Source: Schistocerca nitens (taxonomy: Eukaryota; Arthropoda; Insecta; Orthoptera; Acrididae). Taken from it: a DNA stretch of 64,000 nucleotides. The notes under the pieces are model-generated. The model was given only the letters and a program-made list of their open reading frames with translations. It was not told the origin of the DNA and searched no databases. The position numbers were made by a program, and so were the translations under genes. Positions 23,518 through 35,599 of this stretch are shown in pieces; the first letter of the stretch is position 1; each line of letters starts with the position of its first letter. The stretch covers positions 735,737,450 to 735,801,449 of the forward strand of contig NC_064615.1 of the NCBI RefSeq assembly GCF_023898315.1, written 5' to 3'.

Positions 23518-23660
23518 GTGATGGACTTACAAGGGACCACAATCTCATTTTCTTCACAAGTACAGACGCAGACAGTGACAGGAAAATCTATGATGGACTT
23601 ACAAGTGACTATAATCTCATTTTCTTCACGATTACAGACAGAGATAGGGACTTAGACGCT
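23518..23660. repeat. Diverged tandem duplication, about 72 bp unit
   Basis: GTGATGGACTTACAAGGGAC near 23518 and CTATGATGGACTTACAAGTG near 23588 begin two adjacent copies, each running through ATAATCTCATTTTCTTCAC-like sequence to an ACAGACGCAGACA or ACAGACAGAGATA end. Confidence 0.7.
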
Positions 23661-25077
23661 AACATCCACTCCGAGCGTCTATATAATTCACGTAAAGCGA
23701 ATTTGGAACTTTCAAACGCAGAATTCAAGACACACCCTCTGCAAGGAAGAGAACTAGATGTTGACGCTAAGTAGACGAATTGGTGCGAGCGTTGCAGATG
23801 GCGCAAAACAAGGCGATCACAACATTTGTTATAATGTCAAAAGGGTTTGAAATTCCCATGGGTCCCATCCTATAGTGCTTCAGACGCAGAGCAAGTCAGG
23901 CGAGAAAATACTACCAGAAATTCTTAGGGGAAACAGAATGACAAAGAGGGATAAATTAAACAACAATGTAAGGAACTACTATATCAAACAAGAGTACAAA
24001 AGTGGGATGCGATCATTAAGGACCAAGTGGTAATAAACGTTTGGTGTTTTCCAATACAAACTTCCAACAAACAAGGTTCGATCACTCACTGTATTATCGA
24101 CCTTGAGACTATCCAACTTGTAACGGGCGAGTCGTGGGGCCCTGAAAATATTCAAAGTTTGGAGTGGGCGTGTCTGCGCTGGGGCCTTTCTGCGGGTCGC
24201 AGTTCGGCGGCAGCCACGAGGTGCCGAGCGTTAACCGGGATCCAGGGAGTGCGTGACTGGAAATTCAATGCTGACGCTGTGATGAAGACTGTGCTTTGTG
24301 ACGATGGAGGAGACTTGCCGGTAGTGCCAAAGATGGCGGACTTTGTGAAACCGCAATGGCAGACATTCTACAGTTCATATAGAAATTAATAATAGCCAGA
24401 TGAATGATGATACATCAAAAAGAAACATGCACATTACCATTATTTGCACGACGATTATGATGGTGTAATCAGATTTTCACTATCATTGTTTGTTTAAAGT
24501 TTATTATCTAACTGACACTTATACAAGTAGTACCCAGCAACGAATTTCCAAAATCTAAACGTTTCATCGGATTTCGTCGATCGACGTGCCTTGAGAAAGC
24601 TATTAGTGTAAACCTAAATTGGTATTAATTACAGGCATGTAATATCAATAGTACATGAGTTACTGGAGCTCAAAGTGGCCGATTACTATCGATCGCGTCA
24701 GGCCGTAAGTTCTCCACAGTTACACGAAAAAACGATAGCAGCATACCTATAAATATATTTATTCATCTATGTCTTTGTTTATATCCGATATAAGCTATTT
24801 ATGAAGAAATTGGTCAATTATTTTTTGTGTTTTAGAAAGCACATGGACATTAGACTACTGGTCTACTTCTGTTTGCTATTCCTTTGATATATGTCTGTTT
24901 AATTTATTTATGTATTTAATAATGTGTGTTAGAGCGTGTTTATGGTCCAGCCGTAGAAATATTTATTTAATTTCAAGTTATTTAAATGTCAATGTGTGTC
25001 AATTTTTACCTCTCTATCTACATTATTTCATGGTTTATTAAGTTTTCAAATTTATACTGACTTTTTGATGACCCAGT
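23661..25077. other. Intron, no recognised feature
   Basis: An open frame at 24027-24389 (120 codons) covers a GC-richer patch at 24120-24350 but has no family motif. No splice-phase match to the esterase is visible. The rest is AT-rich. Confidence 0.45.
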
Positions 25078-25091
25078 ATTTCAGCTATTAG

Positions 25092-25954
25092 CTCTGCCTG
25101 CTTTCTGTATGCATCTTCCGTCCCCCACGCACATCCTCTACGACCTCATCCTCTTCCCCCACCTTCTCCTTTCCCTTGAACACATCTGCACCCTGTATAT
25201 TGTCTGCCGACTCGATCCCCTCACCTCCTGGTGTCGCCTTTCCTGTCCACCCCGTTGTCGCGCTTTACCGTTGTGTCCTGCCCTCTCTCCATCTACAGAC
25301 TCTCCACCTCCTTTCCCAAAGAAACTTCCAGCACCTACTCCTCCCGGATGATGAGCTTCCCCCTGACGTCTACCCCTCCTACCAACTCTAACCGCACCTT
25401 CCTCCTGCCTCCTCCTCAGGGCTCCCTCTCCTCCCCCTCCCTTCTCCTGAGTGGCTTTCCCCCTCCTGCACCCTCTCCCTCTCCCATGTTCCTCTTCAGT
25501 GTCTCTGCACTCCCTCCTGCCTTGTCTTCCCTCTTCATCTCCCGCCCTGGCAGGTCCCCAACACCAGTTGTTTATTCTTCATGAGTGCTCTGTCGTTTTC
25601 CTGTGATTTTTTAAGTGTCTTGCTCTGTGATTTTTATCCTGTAGCCGACTTTTAACTTATGTTTGCTTCCAATGTTTTGTAAGTGCACGTTGATTTGCCA
25701 GCTGTGGTCTTTTAACTTTATGTCGACTTTTTAACTGTCTCCCATTGCATGTCCCCATCTTAGTGTATATTTTAACTCCCATCATCTCCGTTTACGGAGT
25801 TTTTTTATTACCCTCTTTTATCCCCCATTTTTATGTAATTATCCTTCTGTATTTTTGTAAAACCAGTTGGCTGAAGAGCGGTTGGACTGTGCTTCTGCCA
25901 GCCCTCCCCTGACCATATGGGGCAGGGGAATGACATTACAATACAGAAAAAAAG
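25092..25954 (+). mobile_element. 5'-truncated LINE 3' end with target duplication
   Basis: A C/T-rich 3' region ends ACATTACAATACAGAAAAAAA near 25953. It is flanked by a perfect 13-base duplication TTTCAGCTATTAG (25079-25091 and 25955-25967). The long C/T-rich open frames at 25109-25584 are composition effects, and no reverse transcriptase motif is present in this remnant. The wording CCAGTTGGCTGAAGAGCGG near 25862 is a sequence I associate with 3' ends of an orthopteran LINE (recollection, not a search). Confidence 0.8.
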
Positions 25955-25967
25955 TTTCAGCTATTAG

Positions 25968-26397
25968 GTCACTAAAAGGGATTTCCATTGCAGACTCTGT
26001 GTTTTGCTTGTAAATTTTGTTGTTGAAAGAGAAGTAATTGTGTGAGAATACGAGACTAAGTAAATTTATAAGCTCTGTTACTTCCTGTCAGCTAACTATT
26101 TTGTTTTCGTTTTTTATTGTCTCGACTATTTCATCTACAGTTATTCTTCTGTATAAGATTAAAATGTCTAGGGATAAAAATTTAGCTTGAGCTGGTACAG
26201 TCAGAGCATTCATACACTTAATAAGGTCATAACTGTTCTTTAGAATAAAATTTGTAGGCTATGTGATATTCAAGTTTGTTTCCTAATGTGTAAAATACAT
26301 TAATGGCGTAACTATAGTAGGATATTAATGTTTTCTCCATTTTTCAAGTTTCTGAATCACACAGAAATATTAATGATGTATTTATTACACTTTACAG
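25968..26397. other. Intron before exon 5
   Basis: AT-rich, ends in TTTACAG acceptor at 26397. No repeat recognised. Confidence 0.55.
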
Positions 26398-26530
26398 TTC
26401 GATTCGCATCTCTTTTTTGTGGAAGGATTGGACGCTGCTGTTAAGAGCATGGCTAACTATTCTTCAAAGCCTGTCTTCCAGTACCTGTTTTCGTTCGTTG
26501 GTCCTCTCAGTGCATATCCTGGCGGCCCAG
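26398..26530 (+). CDS. Carboxylesterase A, fifth visible exon
   Basis: Starts in phase 0 after TTTACAG and ends at GTAAGG (26531), leaving phase 1. It reads FDSHLFFVEGLDAAVKSM, then YSSKPVFQYLFSFVGPLS, then YPGGP. The block (s)d..F......a......PVY.Y.FsF is strongly conserved in insect carboxylesterases just before the catalytic histidine. The length of 133 bp equals that of the exon at 55214-55346 on the opposite strand, with 30 of 44 residues identical. The following intron is 12.6 kb, swollen by transposons, against 323 bp in the paralog. Confidence 0.93.
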
Positions 26531-27165
26531 GTAAGGATTAAAATTCATTAAATAGTACATAATAAGAAGAAAGTATGTCATTATTGGTTGTACGATGTTG
26601 GGCATTTACTTAGACATTCAGCTTATTTTATCACACAAATGTAACTCAATTCGAAGATAATTAAAACGTATCACTTATTACTCTCTTTCTTCTTAAAAGA
26701 AAATTTTTATAGATGATCGTCTACAGAATCTCAGACGATATTATAGCATACAATAAGTACTACTAAATGGTGTGTACAGAATGGAAACTCTTCAGTAACC
26801 AGCATGAATTCTGAAAATACTATAAAATAGTAGAACGTCCCACATGAAACCTCCTGGGATTCAAGCAAGAATGAACTAAATAAAAAAGAACAGATAATGG
26901 CGTTAAAAACATGCAGTTACCTGTTTGTAATTGTGCCAGAAGTTGTGACCCTACGAATTCCAGGCATGGCTGCTTCGTGTGATGACGTTACCAGTAGCAC
27001 ACTGTTATTGTGCAGGTGCGATGTTAATTTCTATAGTAACGTTCCGTTTAAGGTCTCTGTTGTGCGAGGATTGTCAGCGTTCACTTTGCTTTTTAGTTAT
27101 CCCACAAATAAAAATCACGCGATGTTTAAGTCGGAGGACCTTGGTGGTTAGAGACCTCTACTGAC
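26531..27165. other. Intron, no recognised feature
   Basis: AT-rich. Overlapping small open frames at 26897-27164 carry no motif. Confidence 0.45.
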
Positions 27166-27169
27166 AAGT

Positions 27170-27800
27170 CTTTCTTCAGGGAACACGTTGGATGTGTGAG
27201 CAGTTGCTCCATCTTGTTGGAATATTGCATATAGCTTCCCTGCATCTGTTAATTGAGCATAGAAAGAGTCAAAGATCTCTAATATCTGGTACTGTTTAAG
27301 GTTTAACTAAAAAAATGGAGCCATTAACGTGCATGCCGGACAACGCATTCCAAACACCTACCTTCTCTGCGTGGAGAGGTTCTTCATCCAGAATATTTGG
27401 GTTGCCCTGCGACCAGTATCAGCAATTCTGAAAGATTACATAACTGGACAAATAAAACCAGGCCTCATCTAACATGAAGTACAGCAAGGGGTCAAAGTAA
27501 CCGTTAGCAACCGTAACCGTAACAGTTACAATAATGAACCCTTTTTTTCCTGATCCTCAAATTTCAACTCTTGCACCACACTCACATCTTTTAGTACACG
27601 ATGACGCCATGTACGAGATACACCAATCTGCTACGATAACCTCCTTACAGACTGGCAGGGACTTCTCGTAATGTCTATGCGAATTCTGTCAATAGTTTCA
27701 GGGGTCCTCGCTGTCGGCCACCTATTCGTTTGCACATTCTAAAGAGATCCTACATTTTGATTAGCTCTGGTCGTGGGAAGTTCCCTACCAGGATACTTTG
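27170..27800 (-). pseudogene. Mariner-type transposase relic
   Basis: On the minus strand, starting near 27770, the reading includes RTPETIDRIRIDITRSPC and RRLS-QIGVSRT (a helix-turn-helix region). Then, after a frame change, DEAWFYLSSYVIFQNC, LDEEPLHAEKVGVWNALS and GSIF. DEAWF.LS.YV..QN and EKPLHS.K..VW are marks of the insect DDE_3 transposases of the mariner group that often carry a DUF4817 N-terminal domain. The C-terminal catalytic part is missing and stops are present. It may belong to the same broad family as the DUF4817-like relic at 62190-62500. Confidence 0.7.
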
Positions 27801-28363
27801 TTTAAAACATTTCTTTACATTCCTTCATGGAGCCCGTCTTCATGTAACGACAATATCAATTCGCTGTTCTAATGCAAACTGCCCATTTCTGTAGAACTCA
27901 ACAATACGAGCTTGTCACAACAACTGACGCACGAACAGACAGCTGCACTCAACTTTTCGCTAAAATGCAGTCTAGCCTATTTTCGAGACAGTGTTGCCAC
28001 TTCACAAGCAGTTCGAATAGAAATGATGAACCGGTACGTGAGGCGTACCGGCTTTACTTGGAACACCCTTTACAACCCACCGGCTGTCTAAAAACGAGAT
28101 GGTCCAAAGTGACAGTGTGGATTCAGGCTGTCACGACTTTCAAGAAGATTTACATTCAGATTCGCTCCGAAACAATGTACATTACCTCTATGACAATGTT
28201 TTAAATGATAATGACAATACTAATAATAATAACAATAATCATAATAATATGAGTGAACTTGCTCAAGGCCATATCGATATGCAAGCATCGACTAAATGGT
28301 TGACGCAAAGAGGTGTGCATATAGAAATCGTGGGATTTCTAACAGAGCCCCGGATTAGGTCAC

Positions 28364-28563
28364 CACGCCAAGGTGGCCGAGCGGTTCTAGGCGCGACAGT
28401 TTGGAGCCGCGCGACCGCTACGGTCGCAGGTTCGAATCCTGCCTCGGGAATAGACGTGTGTGATGTCCTTAGGTTAGTTAGGTTTAAGTAGTTCTAAGTT
28501 CTAGGGGACTGATGACCTCAGTAGTTAAGTCCCATAGTGCTCAGAGCCATTCGAACCATTTGA
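28364..28563 (+). repeat. SINE (head type 1), full length
   Basis: A box TGGCCGAGCGG, B box GGTTCGAATCC and standard tail. The likely duplication is ATTAGGTCAC (28354-28363) and ATTAAGTCAC (28564-28573), 10 bases with one mismatch. Confidence 0.9.
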
Positions 28564-28724
28564 ATTAAGTCACTGCGACGAGGGACTGTCGTAATTATAC
28601 CATGGAGCAGCAGGGAACTAATGATACCTGGAGGAAGTGTTGGGATCAGAAGGAGCCCATATCAAAAATTTCTTGAATGTAAGGAAGCATCATCATGCAG
28701 TGGGCTTATTACTGAAAAATCGCC

Positions 28725-29745
28725 ATGGAACGAGTTATTTGTTGTGTAACGAGGAGAAACCTCTACCAGCAAGTGTCGGAATTCGACAGCAGTAGGATCG
28801 TGGTGTATAGAGACTGCGGTTTGTCGTTATTCTTTATTGCTTCTTGCTTTGGGGTCACACCACTCTTACGCGAATGTGGAACCGTTAGGTTCAATTGGAC
28901 CATACTCAGCACCATACAGACCCCATACGGCACTACTCGACTGGCTCCAAATGGGGCAGACGTCCAGTCAGAAATGGGTTAGTTTGCACCAGCATCCATA
29001 CAGACAGTGTGACGCCGTCTGGAGCAGCTCGGACCACCAGCGCAGTGGCCGTTGTTTCAGCTTGCCTTGACACGTCGGTAGAGTGATGCAGCTGTGGCAT
29101 GATATCATATTTGAAGAAGGTCATGTTTCTGCGTACATTGTCGTGGTGAACGAATTCATGTCAGGCCTCTGATGAGAACGAAAGTTCCCATGTTGTATTT
29201 ATCATCGTCATATGGGCACAACACTTGTCCTTATGGTATTCGGTGCCATTGGGTACAGAACGCGATCACATCAGGTTCTAATAGCCGCAGCAGCAGCCGC
29301 AGGGACATTTCTCATGTATTAAGGACGGTCGTGGTGCTGAACCTTTGAGGTCTCTGTGATGTTATCTTTGTATATGATAACATAAGATTAAATGTTAGCC
29401 TTGTCATCTTGACGTACAACGATACAGAGGTTGTTTGACTGTTGCCCCGAGCAGCACATTCTCCAGAACTCTCGCTCATTGTAATATCTGGTCATATGTT
29501 GCCGAGATACTGGCACGCCAATGCTCACCGCCCACTAACACTTATTAACTCTGGCAGTGAGTTGACGCAGCACGGAATGACGTCCCTCAATGTATCAATC
29601 ATGCTCTCTTCGAGTCAATGCCCACCTGATTTGGGGCCACTGTTGCTGCCAGAACCGGCACCTCAGTTTACTGCATGTACCACAATGTATACACTAAAAG
29701 CTCCAACAATGTATTCTTCAAACTATTATGTCAACGCACAATGAA
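28725..29745 (+). pseudogene. Tc1-like transposase relic, family a
   Basis: Heavily decayed. EFDSSRIVVYRDCGLS matches the DFDKGRIVAYRDCGLS region of the copy at 8494-9892. GAIGYRT-like and PEQHILQNSRS-like pieces follow in other frames. The 3' end near 29580-29650 contains SMPT-like and GPLLLPEP-like remnants of the C-terminus. No intact terminal repeats were found. It is clearly older than the two other family-a copies. Confidence 0.65.
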
Positions 29746-30731
29746 TAAAATTTTGTTATTTGTCATCCCTTCTGGCATTGCACTTTTGGTAGCCACCGGT
29801 GTACGTACACTGAGATGGCAAAAGTCTTGGGTACCTCCTAACATCGTGTCAGACCTCTTTTTTGGCCGGCGTAGTGCTGCAGTTCGACTTGGCATGGACT
29901 CAATAAAAAGTAGTCGTTGGATGTCCCCTGCAGATATATTAATCCACGGTGCCCCTATAACCGTTCGTAACTGCGGATGAGTTGCCGGTGTAAGATTTTG
30001 TGCTAGAACTGGCCTCTCGATTATGTCCCATAAATGATCGATGGATTTCATGTCGGACGACCTAGGTGGACAAATCATTCGCTACAATGGTCCAGAATTT
30101 TCTTCAAACCAAACGCGAACAATTGTGGTCAAGTGACATGGTGCATCATTGTTCGGGGACATGAATTCCATGAATGGTGCAAACGATCTCCAAGTACCCG
30201 GCAATACTACTTACAGTGAATGATCGATTCAGTTATACCAGAGGACTCAGTCGATTCCATGTAAACACAGCCTTCACCATTATGATCCCACCACCCCTTT
30301 CACAGTGCCTTGTTCACAACTTGGCGCCATGGCTTCGTGGGGTCTGCGCCATACACGAACCCTACCATCAGCTCTCACCAACTGAAATCGGGACCCTCAT
30401 GACCAGGCCACGTTTTTCCAGTCGTGCGGGATCCAACCGATATCATCACGAACATGGGAGAGGCGCTACAGGCGATCTCGTGCTGTTACCATAGGCACTC
30501 GCGTCAGTCGCCTGCTCCGTAGCTCATTAACGCCAAATCTCGCCGCACTGTCCTAACTGAAACGTTCGTCGTATGTCAAAAAACGCTTTGTGCGGTTATT
30601 TCAAGCTGTGTTGCATGTCCGTCAGTACTGACGACTCTACGGAAACTCCACTGCTCTCGGTTGTTAACAGAAGACCTTCGCCCACTGCGTTGTCCATGGT
30701 GAGAGGTAATGCCTGAAACATGGTATTCTCG

Positions 30732-31852
30732 AATAAAATGTTCTCGGGTTTCCAACCGCGTCAATTGGTTAAAACTACACGAGGCGCGAGAAATTAGACG
30801 AGTTTTTGGAACACCTCAATGGCATCAACACTAATATCCAGTTCACCATGGAGGTGGAAAAAGATAATGCATTGAACTTCCTCGACGTCCTTGTCCACCG
30901 TAAACGAAATGGGTGCCTTGGCCACAGCGTCTACAGAAAACCCACCCACACAGACATGTACCTGCACGCTACCAGCCATCATCATCCAGCACAGAAGCGC
31001 ACAGTATTGCAAACATTGGTACATCGTGAAAAGAGCAATATCAGACGACGACAACCTGCCCCACGAACTGAGCCACCTACGCAAGGTTTTCAGGAATAAC
31101 GGCTACAGCTCCCACCAAGTGAAAGAAGTTATGTCTGGGATATATCAGAATAAGACCAGCGACGAAGAGCAGGAAAAGAAACTTGCTTTGCTGCCGTTCT
31201 GTGGCTCTGTGTCGGGTAAGATAAGCCGCCTGTTGAAAAGACACAAGATCAAATCGATCTACACGCCTCCAAAGAAAATCCGTCAATTACTGAGACCAGT
31301 TATAGACGCTGTAGGTCTCAGAACACCTGGGGTTTACGAAATACCTTGTGAGTGTGGCCAGAAGTACATCGGACAAACAGTGCGCACTGTGGAACAACGC
31401 AGGAAAGAACATGTGAGGTATTATCGCCTACGCTATCCACAGAAATCTGCGTTAGCTGAGCATGCGTTAGGAAACGGTCACCACATAAAATTTGACGATA
31501 CATCTGTCGTGGCTCGCACTAACGGCTTCTGGGACAGTTAAACACAGGAAGCTATTAAAATAAAAATTACCACAAACACCCTGAATAGAGACGGTGGCTT
31601 ACAGCTCAGCGCTGCGTGGGATCCAGCGATCGCGCGGTTGAAGAAGGCACATCGAACGCCGACTCAAAACATGCCCATATATGGCAATGTCACGGGCACC
31701 AGTGACGTCACAGCCAGCAGCTAGCGTATATAAGGGCGCACCAACAGCCCACTGGCAGTCATAACACTTGACAATGGCCAAGGAGTGCTTGACGCGGTTG
31801 GAAACCCGAGAACATTTTATTCAATGTTATCGCCGCGAGACTCTGCCTTTAT
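30732..31852 (+). mobile_element. Penelope-like retroelement, 5' truncated, nested in Tc1
   Basis: Flanked by a perfect 14-base duplication ACATGGTATTCTCG (30718-30731 and 31853-31866). The left end begins AATAAAATGTTCTCGGGTTT, and its inverted complement (AAACCCGAGAACATTTTATT) occurs near the right end at 31802, the inverted terminal arrangement typical of Penelope-like elements. It holds part of a reverse transcriptase and a GIY-YIG endonuclease. Confidence 0.9.
30797..31541 (+). pseudogene. Penelope-like reverse transcriptase C-terminus plus GIY-YIG endonuclease
   Basis: The first frame (30806-31030) reads EHLNGINTNIQFTMEVEK, then LNFLDVLVHRKRNG, then HSVYRKPTHTDMYLHATS, the conserved C-terminal reverse transcriptase block of Penelope-like elements. 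A frameshift near 31035 leads to the second frame, which runs to a stop at 31539-31541: LSHLRKVFRNNGYS, then LLKRHKIKSIYTPPKK, then GVYEIPCECGQKYIGQT (GIY-YIG core with its two Cys), RTVEQRRKEH and ALAEHALGNGHHI. Downstream INRDGGLQLSAAWDPAI continues the family pattern after a stop. The catalytic N-terminal half of the reverse transcriptase is absent. Confidence 0.88.
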
Positions 31853-32143
31853 ACATGGTATTCTCGGCACACTCTTGACACTGTGGATCCCGAAATATTG
31901 AATTTCTGTGACGATTTCCGAAATGGAATGTGCCACGCGCCTAGCTGCAACTATCATCGTGCGTTCAAAGTCTGTTAATGCCCGTGATGCGGCCCTAGTC
32001 ACGTAGGAAAGCTTTTCATACCAACCACCTGAGTAGAAATGACACCTCCGCCAAGGCTATGATCTTCTATACCTTGTGTATGCAATACTGCCGCCATCTG
32101 CATGTGTGCATACCGTCATCCCATGACTTGTTGCCTCAGCGTA

Positions 32144-33341
32144 CAACCCCCACTGCCAGTTTATCGTACATCTGACGGCCTCATAATACGTAGCGATTTC
32201 GCTGACGTGATGATTACTCATAAATCAATTATTCTTCAGTTGTAAATATGTAAACTTTTATGGCCTGGAAGGCTAAGAAAGCTGCAAACACAATCACATA
32301 TTTCGTGACAATCAACGGATTGACAAATTTAGATGACCGATTTCGCCAAGCAGTTGAAAGTTACACAAGACTGGTAGTTCGACATCAACAAGACTCCATA
32401 AGCCCAGATGTTCGTTTTTGTTTGCTAACATAAATTCACTTTCATGTTAAAATGAGTCAATTACAAGTTCTACATTGGAGAACTGATGTTGAATGACGCA
32501 TCACTGTACGATTCATGTATTTGCTGTTGCCCTACTCTCAGACAAGTGGCGAATACTAATTCTAGGAACTGCAAGATGGCAGCAGCACCGGTGGTTTACA
32601 ATTGGTAATTCCTTGCAGCGTAACACATTTTTTGGAGTTTTTAATAGTATTATTACGTTGTGTGTGATATTTTTCTTATAGAAAAACAATTGTAAAAGTA
32701 ACAAGTCCCAACTATAAAACCCCGAATGAATTCAGTATCGAATGATGTGTCTAAAGTGCAACATTAAAAAGTGCTCATGATTGTAGAATGTATGTTGTAG
32801 TATATCAATCAGTTACCTGGGCCAAAGTTCAGACATCAGGCGAAAGTCGATGCTGCAGTCGCAGTACTACAATCATTGCCAGAGTCAGAAAATTAAAAAA
32901 TCCAAGATTTCGGGTGGCAAGAAATTCTAAAATCCAAGATAGCACTGGAAAAAAAATATACAAGGTAGAACTGCCAAGAAATTTAAAAATTCCAGATGCC
33001 AGGAAATTTTAAGAAATCAGAAAATGAAACTGAAACAAAATTTTAAAAATTCATAGATCCAAGGTGGTGGAAATAGCTCACTTGTCCTAGTGGCCCTTAT
33101 GGTGAAATATATAAAAGTGTCTGAACGATGTGAAATTTGCACCTTGTGAAGGGGTATCTGAATGCTCTGAGAGGGACACCATGTTCCGAAGTATCCAAAT
33201 GATCTTATTTTTTTGTCATGTTCGAAAATATCCACACGATCTAAAATGTGCACGATGTTCAAAGGTATTTATCAAATAATCATATAATAGATGTAGCTTG
33301 CAATATTTCCATGTCTGAAATATATGATCTTCGTCGTCAGG
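32144..33341. other. Intron with purine-rich degenerate repeats
   Basis: 32144-32870 shows nothing I recognise. 32880-33065 is A-rich with repeated AAGAAATT(T/C)(A/T)AAA-like words. 33090-33280 holds imperfect units containing GTATC(T/C)(G/A)AATG-like and TGTTCGAAAATATCC-like words. No gene is visible. Confidence 0.45.
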
Positions 33342-33382
33342 AACACACATACACACACACGCACACACACACACACACACAC
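33342..33382. repeat. (AC)n microsatellite
   Basis: Interrupted AC tract. A shorter AC tract lies at about 33679-33694. Confidence 0.95.
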
Positions 33383-34019
33383 CAATATCAGTCCAAATTT
33401 ATGTCTAACACGTGGTTGTGAACTCTCTACGCTATTTTCACGTCAAAATTATTACAGTACATTTGCGATTGAAATACAACATCCTAAGCAAGTAACTGAG
33501 ACACAATTTTTAGCTCTACACTTCGTGTAATGCACAGTTGAAACTCACACATTTCCACATCTAAATTATCCTGTGATGTTTGTCAAGAGTGACAATGTTA
33601 ATTCAACGTCTAAAATGAGTTACAAATACGTCAGCAACATAGCAATTCATTGTTTATGTTAAGTGTCAAACTCTTATTCACACACACACACACAATAAAG
33701 TCTTATTTTCAGATTTAATTTGTTATAAAACACATGTTGCTACAAAATAACATCCTAAACAGGTTGTTAACACTCCATTTTAGATGTAATGAGGCCATAG
33801 TCCATAACGAACCCGATAAAAATTACAACTGCACAAACACATGTCGATTAAAATATTAATTGTAAGCTAGGAAGCCAAGCACGTAAACAAACAGACACAC
33901 TGAATTACTGGCAACTACAAGGAGAAAGAATTTAATTTCATATTTAGGCCTTCACAACTGACCTTCTAATTAATTATTTACACATCTCAACTGTTCTATA
34001 AAACACATGTGGTTATCCA
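33383..34019. other. Intron, no recognised feature
   Basis: AT-rich sequence without motif or repeat that I can name. Confidence 0.5.
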
Positions 34020-34300
34020 GCGTCACTATGTTAAATCAACCCAACGCAGATCCAGTACGATGCGGCAGAGCTATGCGTCCAACATGATGGCCTTCCATCT
34101 CGGTAGTACGACATGGAGGTCCGGAGCCCGGTCTTATTGGGACCGTACGTTCTCTGAGATCACCGCTCCCAGCGAACATACACAGTGGATACATTCCTGC
34201 CAAGTCTTTCCACATCGCGGAAGGAACATCCAGCTTCTCTTTGCACTATTACACGACCTCGTTCAAACTCATTGGGGCGCCAGTAATGGTGTCTTTCTAG
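34020..34300 (-). pseudogene. Tc1 family c transposase, N-terminal fragment
   Basis: The reverse strand matches 15855-16100: a stretch around GAGGTCGTGTAATAG near 34250, AGAACGTACGGTC near 34150 and CATCGTACTGGATCTGC near 34045. Only the region for the DNA-binding N-terminus remains, and it is out of frame in places. Confidence 0.65.
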
Positions 34301-34326
34301 CTTTAAAAGTATTTTTGACTAACATC

Positions 34327-35598
34327 TCATCAGACCCATATCACTGACCTCAATTTGCAGTAGGATTTTGGAGCATATACTGTACTCGAACATTATGAAT
34401 TACCTTGAAGAAGATGACTTATTGATACATAACCAACACGGATTCAGAAAATATCGTTCTTGTGCAATACAGCTAGCTCTTTATTCCCATGAAGTAATGA
34501 GTGCTGTCGACAAGGGATCTTGTTTTCCAGAAGGCTTTTGATACCGTTCCTCACAAGCGACTATTAATCAAATGGCGTGCGTATGGAGTATCGTCTCAGT
34601 TGTGTGACTGGATTCGTAGTTTTATTCTCAGAGAGGTCACAGTTCCTAGTGATAGACGGTAAATCATCGATTAGAACAGAAGTGATATCTGGCGTTCCGC
34701 AAGGTAGTGTCATAGGCCCTCTGCTGTTCTTGATTTACGTAAATGATCTAGGTGATAATCTGAGCAGCCCCCTTAGAATGTTTGCAGATGACGCTGTAAT
34801 TTACCGTCTAGTAAAATTATCGGACGTTCAATTCCAATTACAAAATTATCTAGAGAGAATTTCTGTATGGTGCGAAAAGTGGAAATTGGCACTAAACAAA
34901 GACAAGTGCGAGGTCATCTACATGGGTACTAAAAGAAATCATATAAATTTTGCGTATACGATAAATCGCACAACTCTAAGGGCTGTCAGTTCCACTAAAT
35001 ACCTAGGAATTACAATTACGAGCAAATTAAATTGGAAAGACCACATAGATAATATTGTCGAGAAGGCGAAACAAGGACTGCGCTTTGTTAGCAGAACACT
35101 TAGAAGATGCGACAAACCCACTAAAGAGACAGCTTACATTACATTTGTCCGTCCTCTGCTGGAATACCGCTGCGCGGTGTGGGATCCTTACCAGGTAGGA
35201 TTGACGGAGGACATCGAAAAAGTGCAAAGAAGGGCAGCTCGTTTCGTGTTATCGCACAATAGGGGTGAGAGTGTCACCGATATGATACGCGAGTTGGGGT
35301 AGCAGTCACTGAAACAAAGGCGGTTTTCTTGGCGGCGAGATCTATTTATGAAATTTTAACCACCAACTTTCTCTTCCGAATGCGAAAGTATTTTGTTGAC
35401 ACCCACCTACGTAGGGAGAAATGATCGTCATAATAAAATAACAGAAATCAAAGCTCGAACGGAAAAATTTAGGTGTTCCTTTTTCCAACGCGCCATTCGA
35501 GAGTGGAACGGTAGAGAAGTAGTATTAAAATGGTTCGATGAACTCTCTGCCAGGCACTTAAATGTGAATTGCGGAGTAACCATGTAGATGTAGATGCG
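34327..35598 (+). pseudogene. LINE C: 5'-truncated reverse transcriptase (jockey/CR1-like)
   Basis: The first piece encodes RPISLTSICSRILEH-like and NQHGFRKYRSCAIQLAL sequence. A small deletion near 34520 precedes KAFDTVPHKRLLI. The main frame (34577-35302) has SGVPQGSVIGPLLFLIYVND and FADDAVIY with both catalytic Asp residues, then STKYLGITI and WDPYQVGLTEDIEKVQRR. A TAG at 35300 and a shift separate the last piece, SSECESILLTPTYVGRND-like to REWNGREVV. The copy ends in GTAGATGTAGATG units at 35583-35597, as the related copies do. The clade is between jockey and CR1 types; I cannot decide without a tree. Confidence 0.88.
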
Positions 35599-35599
35599 A

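Larger units (their letters stand above)
29850..32002 (-). pseudogene. Tc1 family d transposase, interrupted and broken
   Basis: The N-terminal piece (31867-32002) reads TRAASRALTDFERTMIVA, then RRVAHSISEIV, a helix-turn-helix start. After the Penelope-like insert it resumes with YHVSGITSHHGQRSGRRS near 30700. The C-terminal piece (29850-30078) reads MICPPRSSDMKSIDHLWD, then AGDIQRLLFIESMPSR. In related elements the motif is WPPRSPDMNPIEHLW, so the catalytic Glu is here replaced by Asp (SIDHLW). The middle is full of stops. Confidence 0.8.
29808..32141 (-). mobile_element. Tc1-like transposon, family d, split by a Penelope-like element
   Basis: The ends are inverted: left ACTGAGATGGCAAAAGTC near 29810, right complement of GCTGAGGCAACAAGTCATGG near 32140. 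TA flanks both sides (29806-29807, 32142-32143). Removing the 1.1 kb insert and one 14-base duplication leaves one continuous Tc1 copy of about 1.2 kb. Confidence 0.85.

Noticed and set aside
24027-24389. 120-codon plus-strand frame as an extra exon or gene
   Set aside because: No domain and no phase-compatible splice sites for the esterase; possibly an unknown repeat.
25109-25584. Three overlapping proline/serine-rich open frames
   Set aside because: They arise from C/T-rich composition in a LINE 3' region bounded by a target duplication; no domain is visible.
33342-33382. Repeat array resembling a CRISPR
   Set aside because: It is a simple AC microsatellite; no spaced repeats exist in the window.
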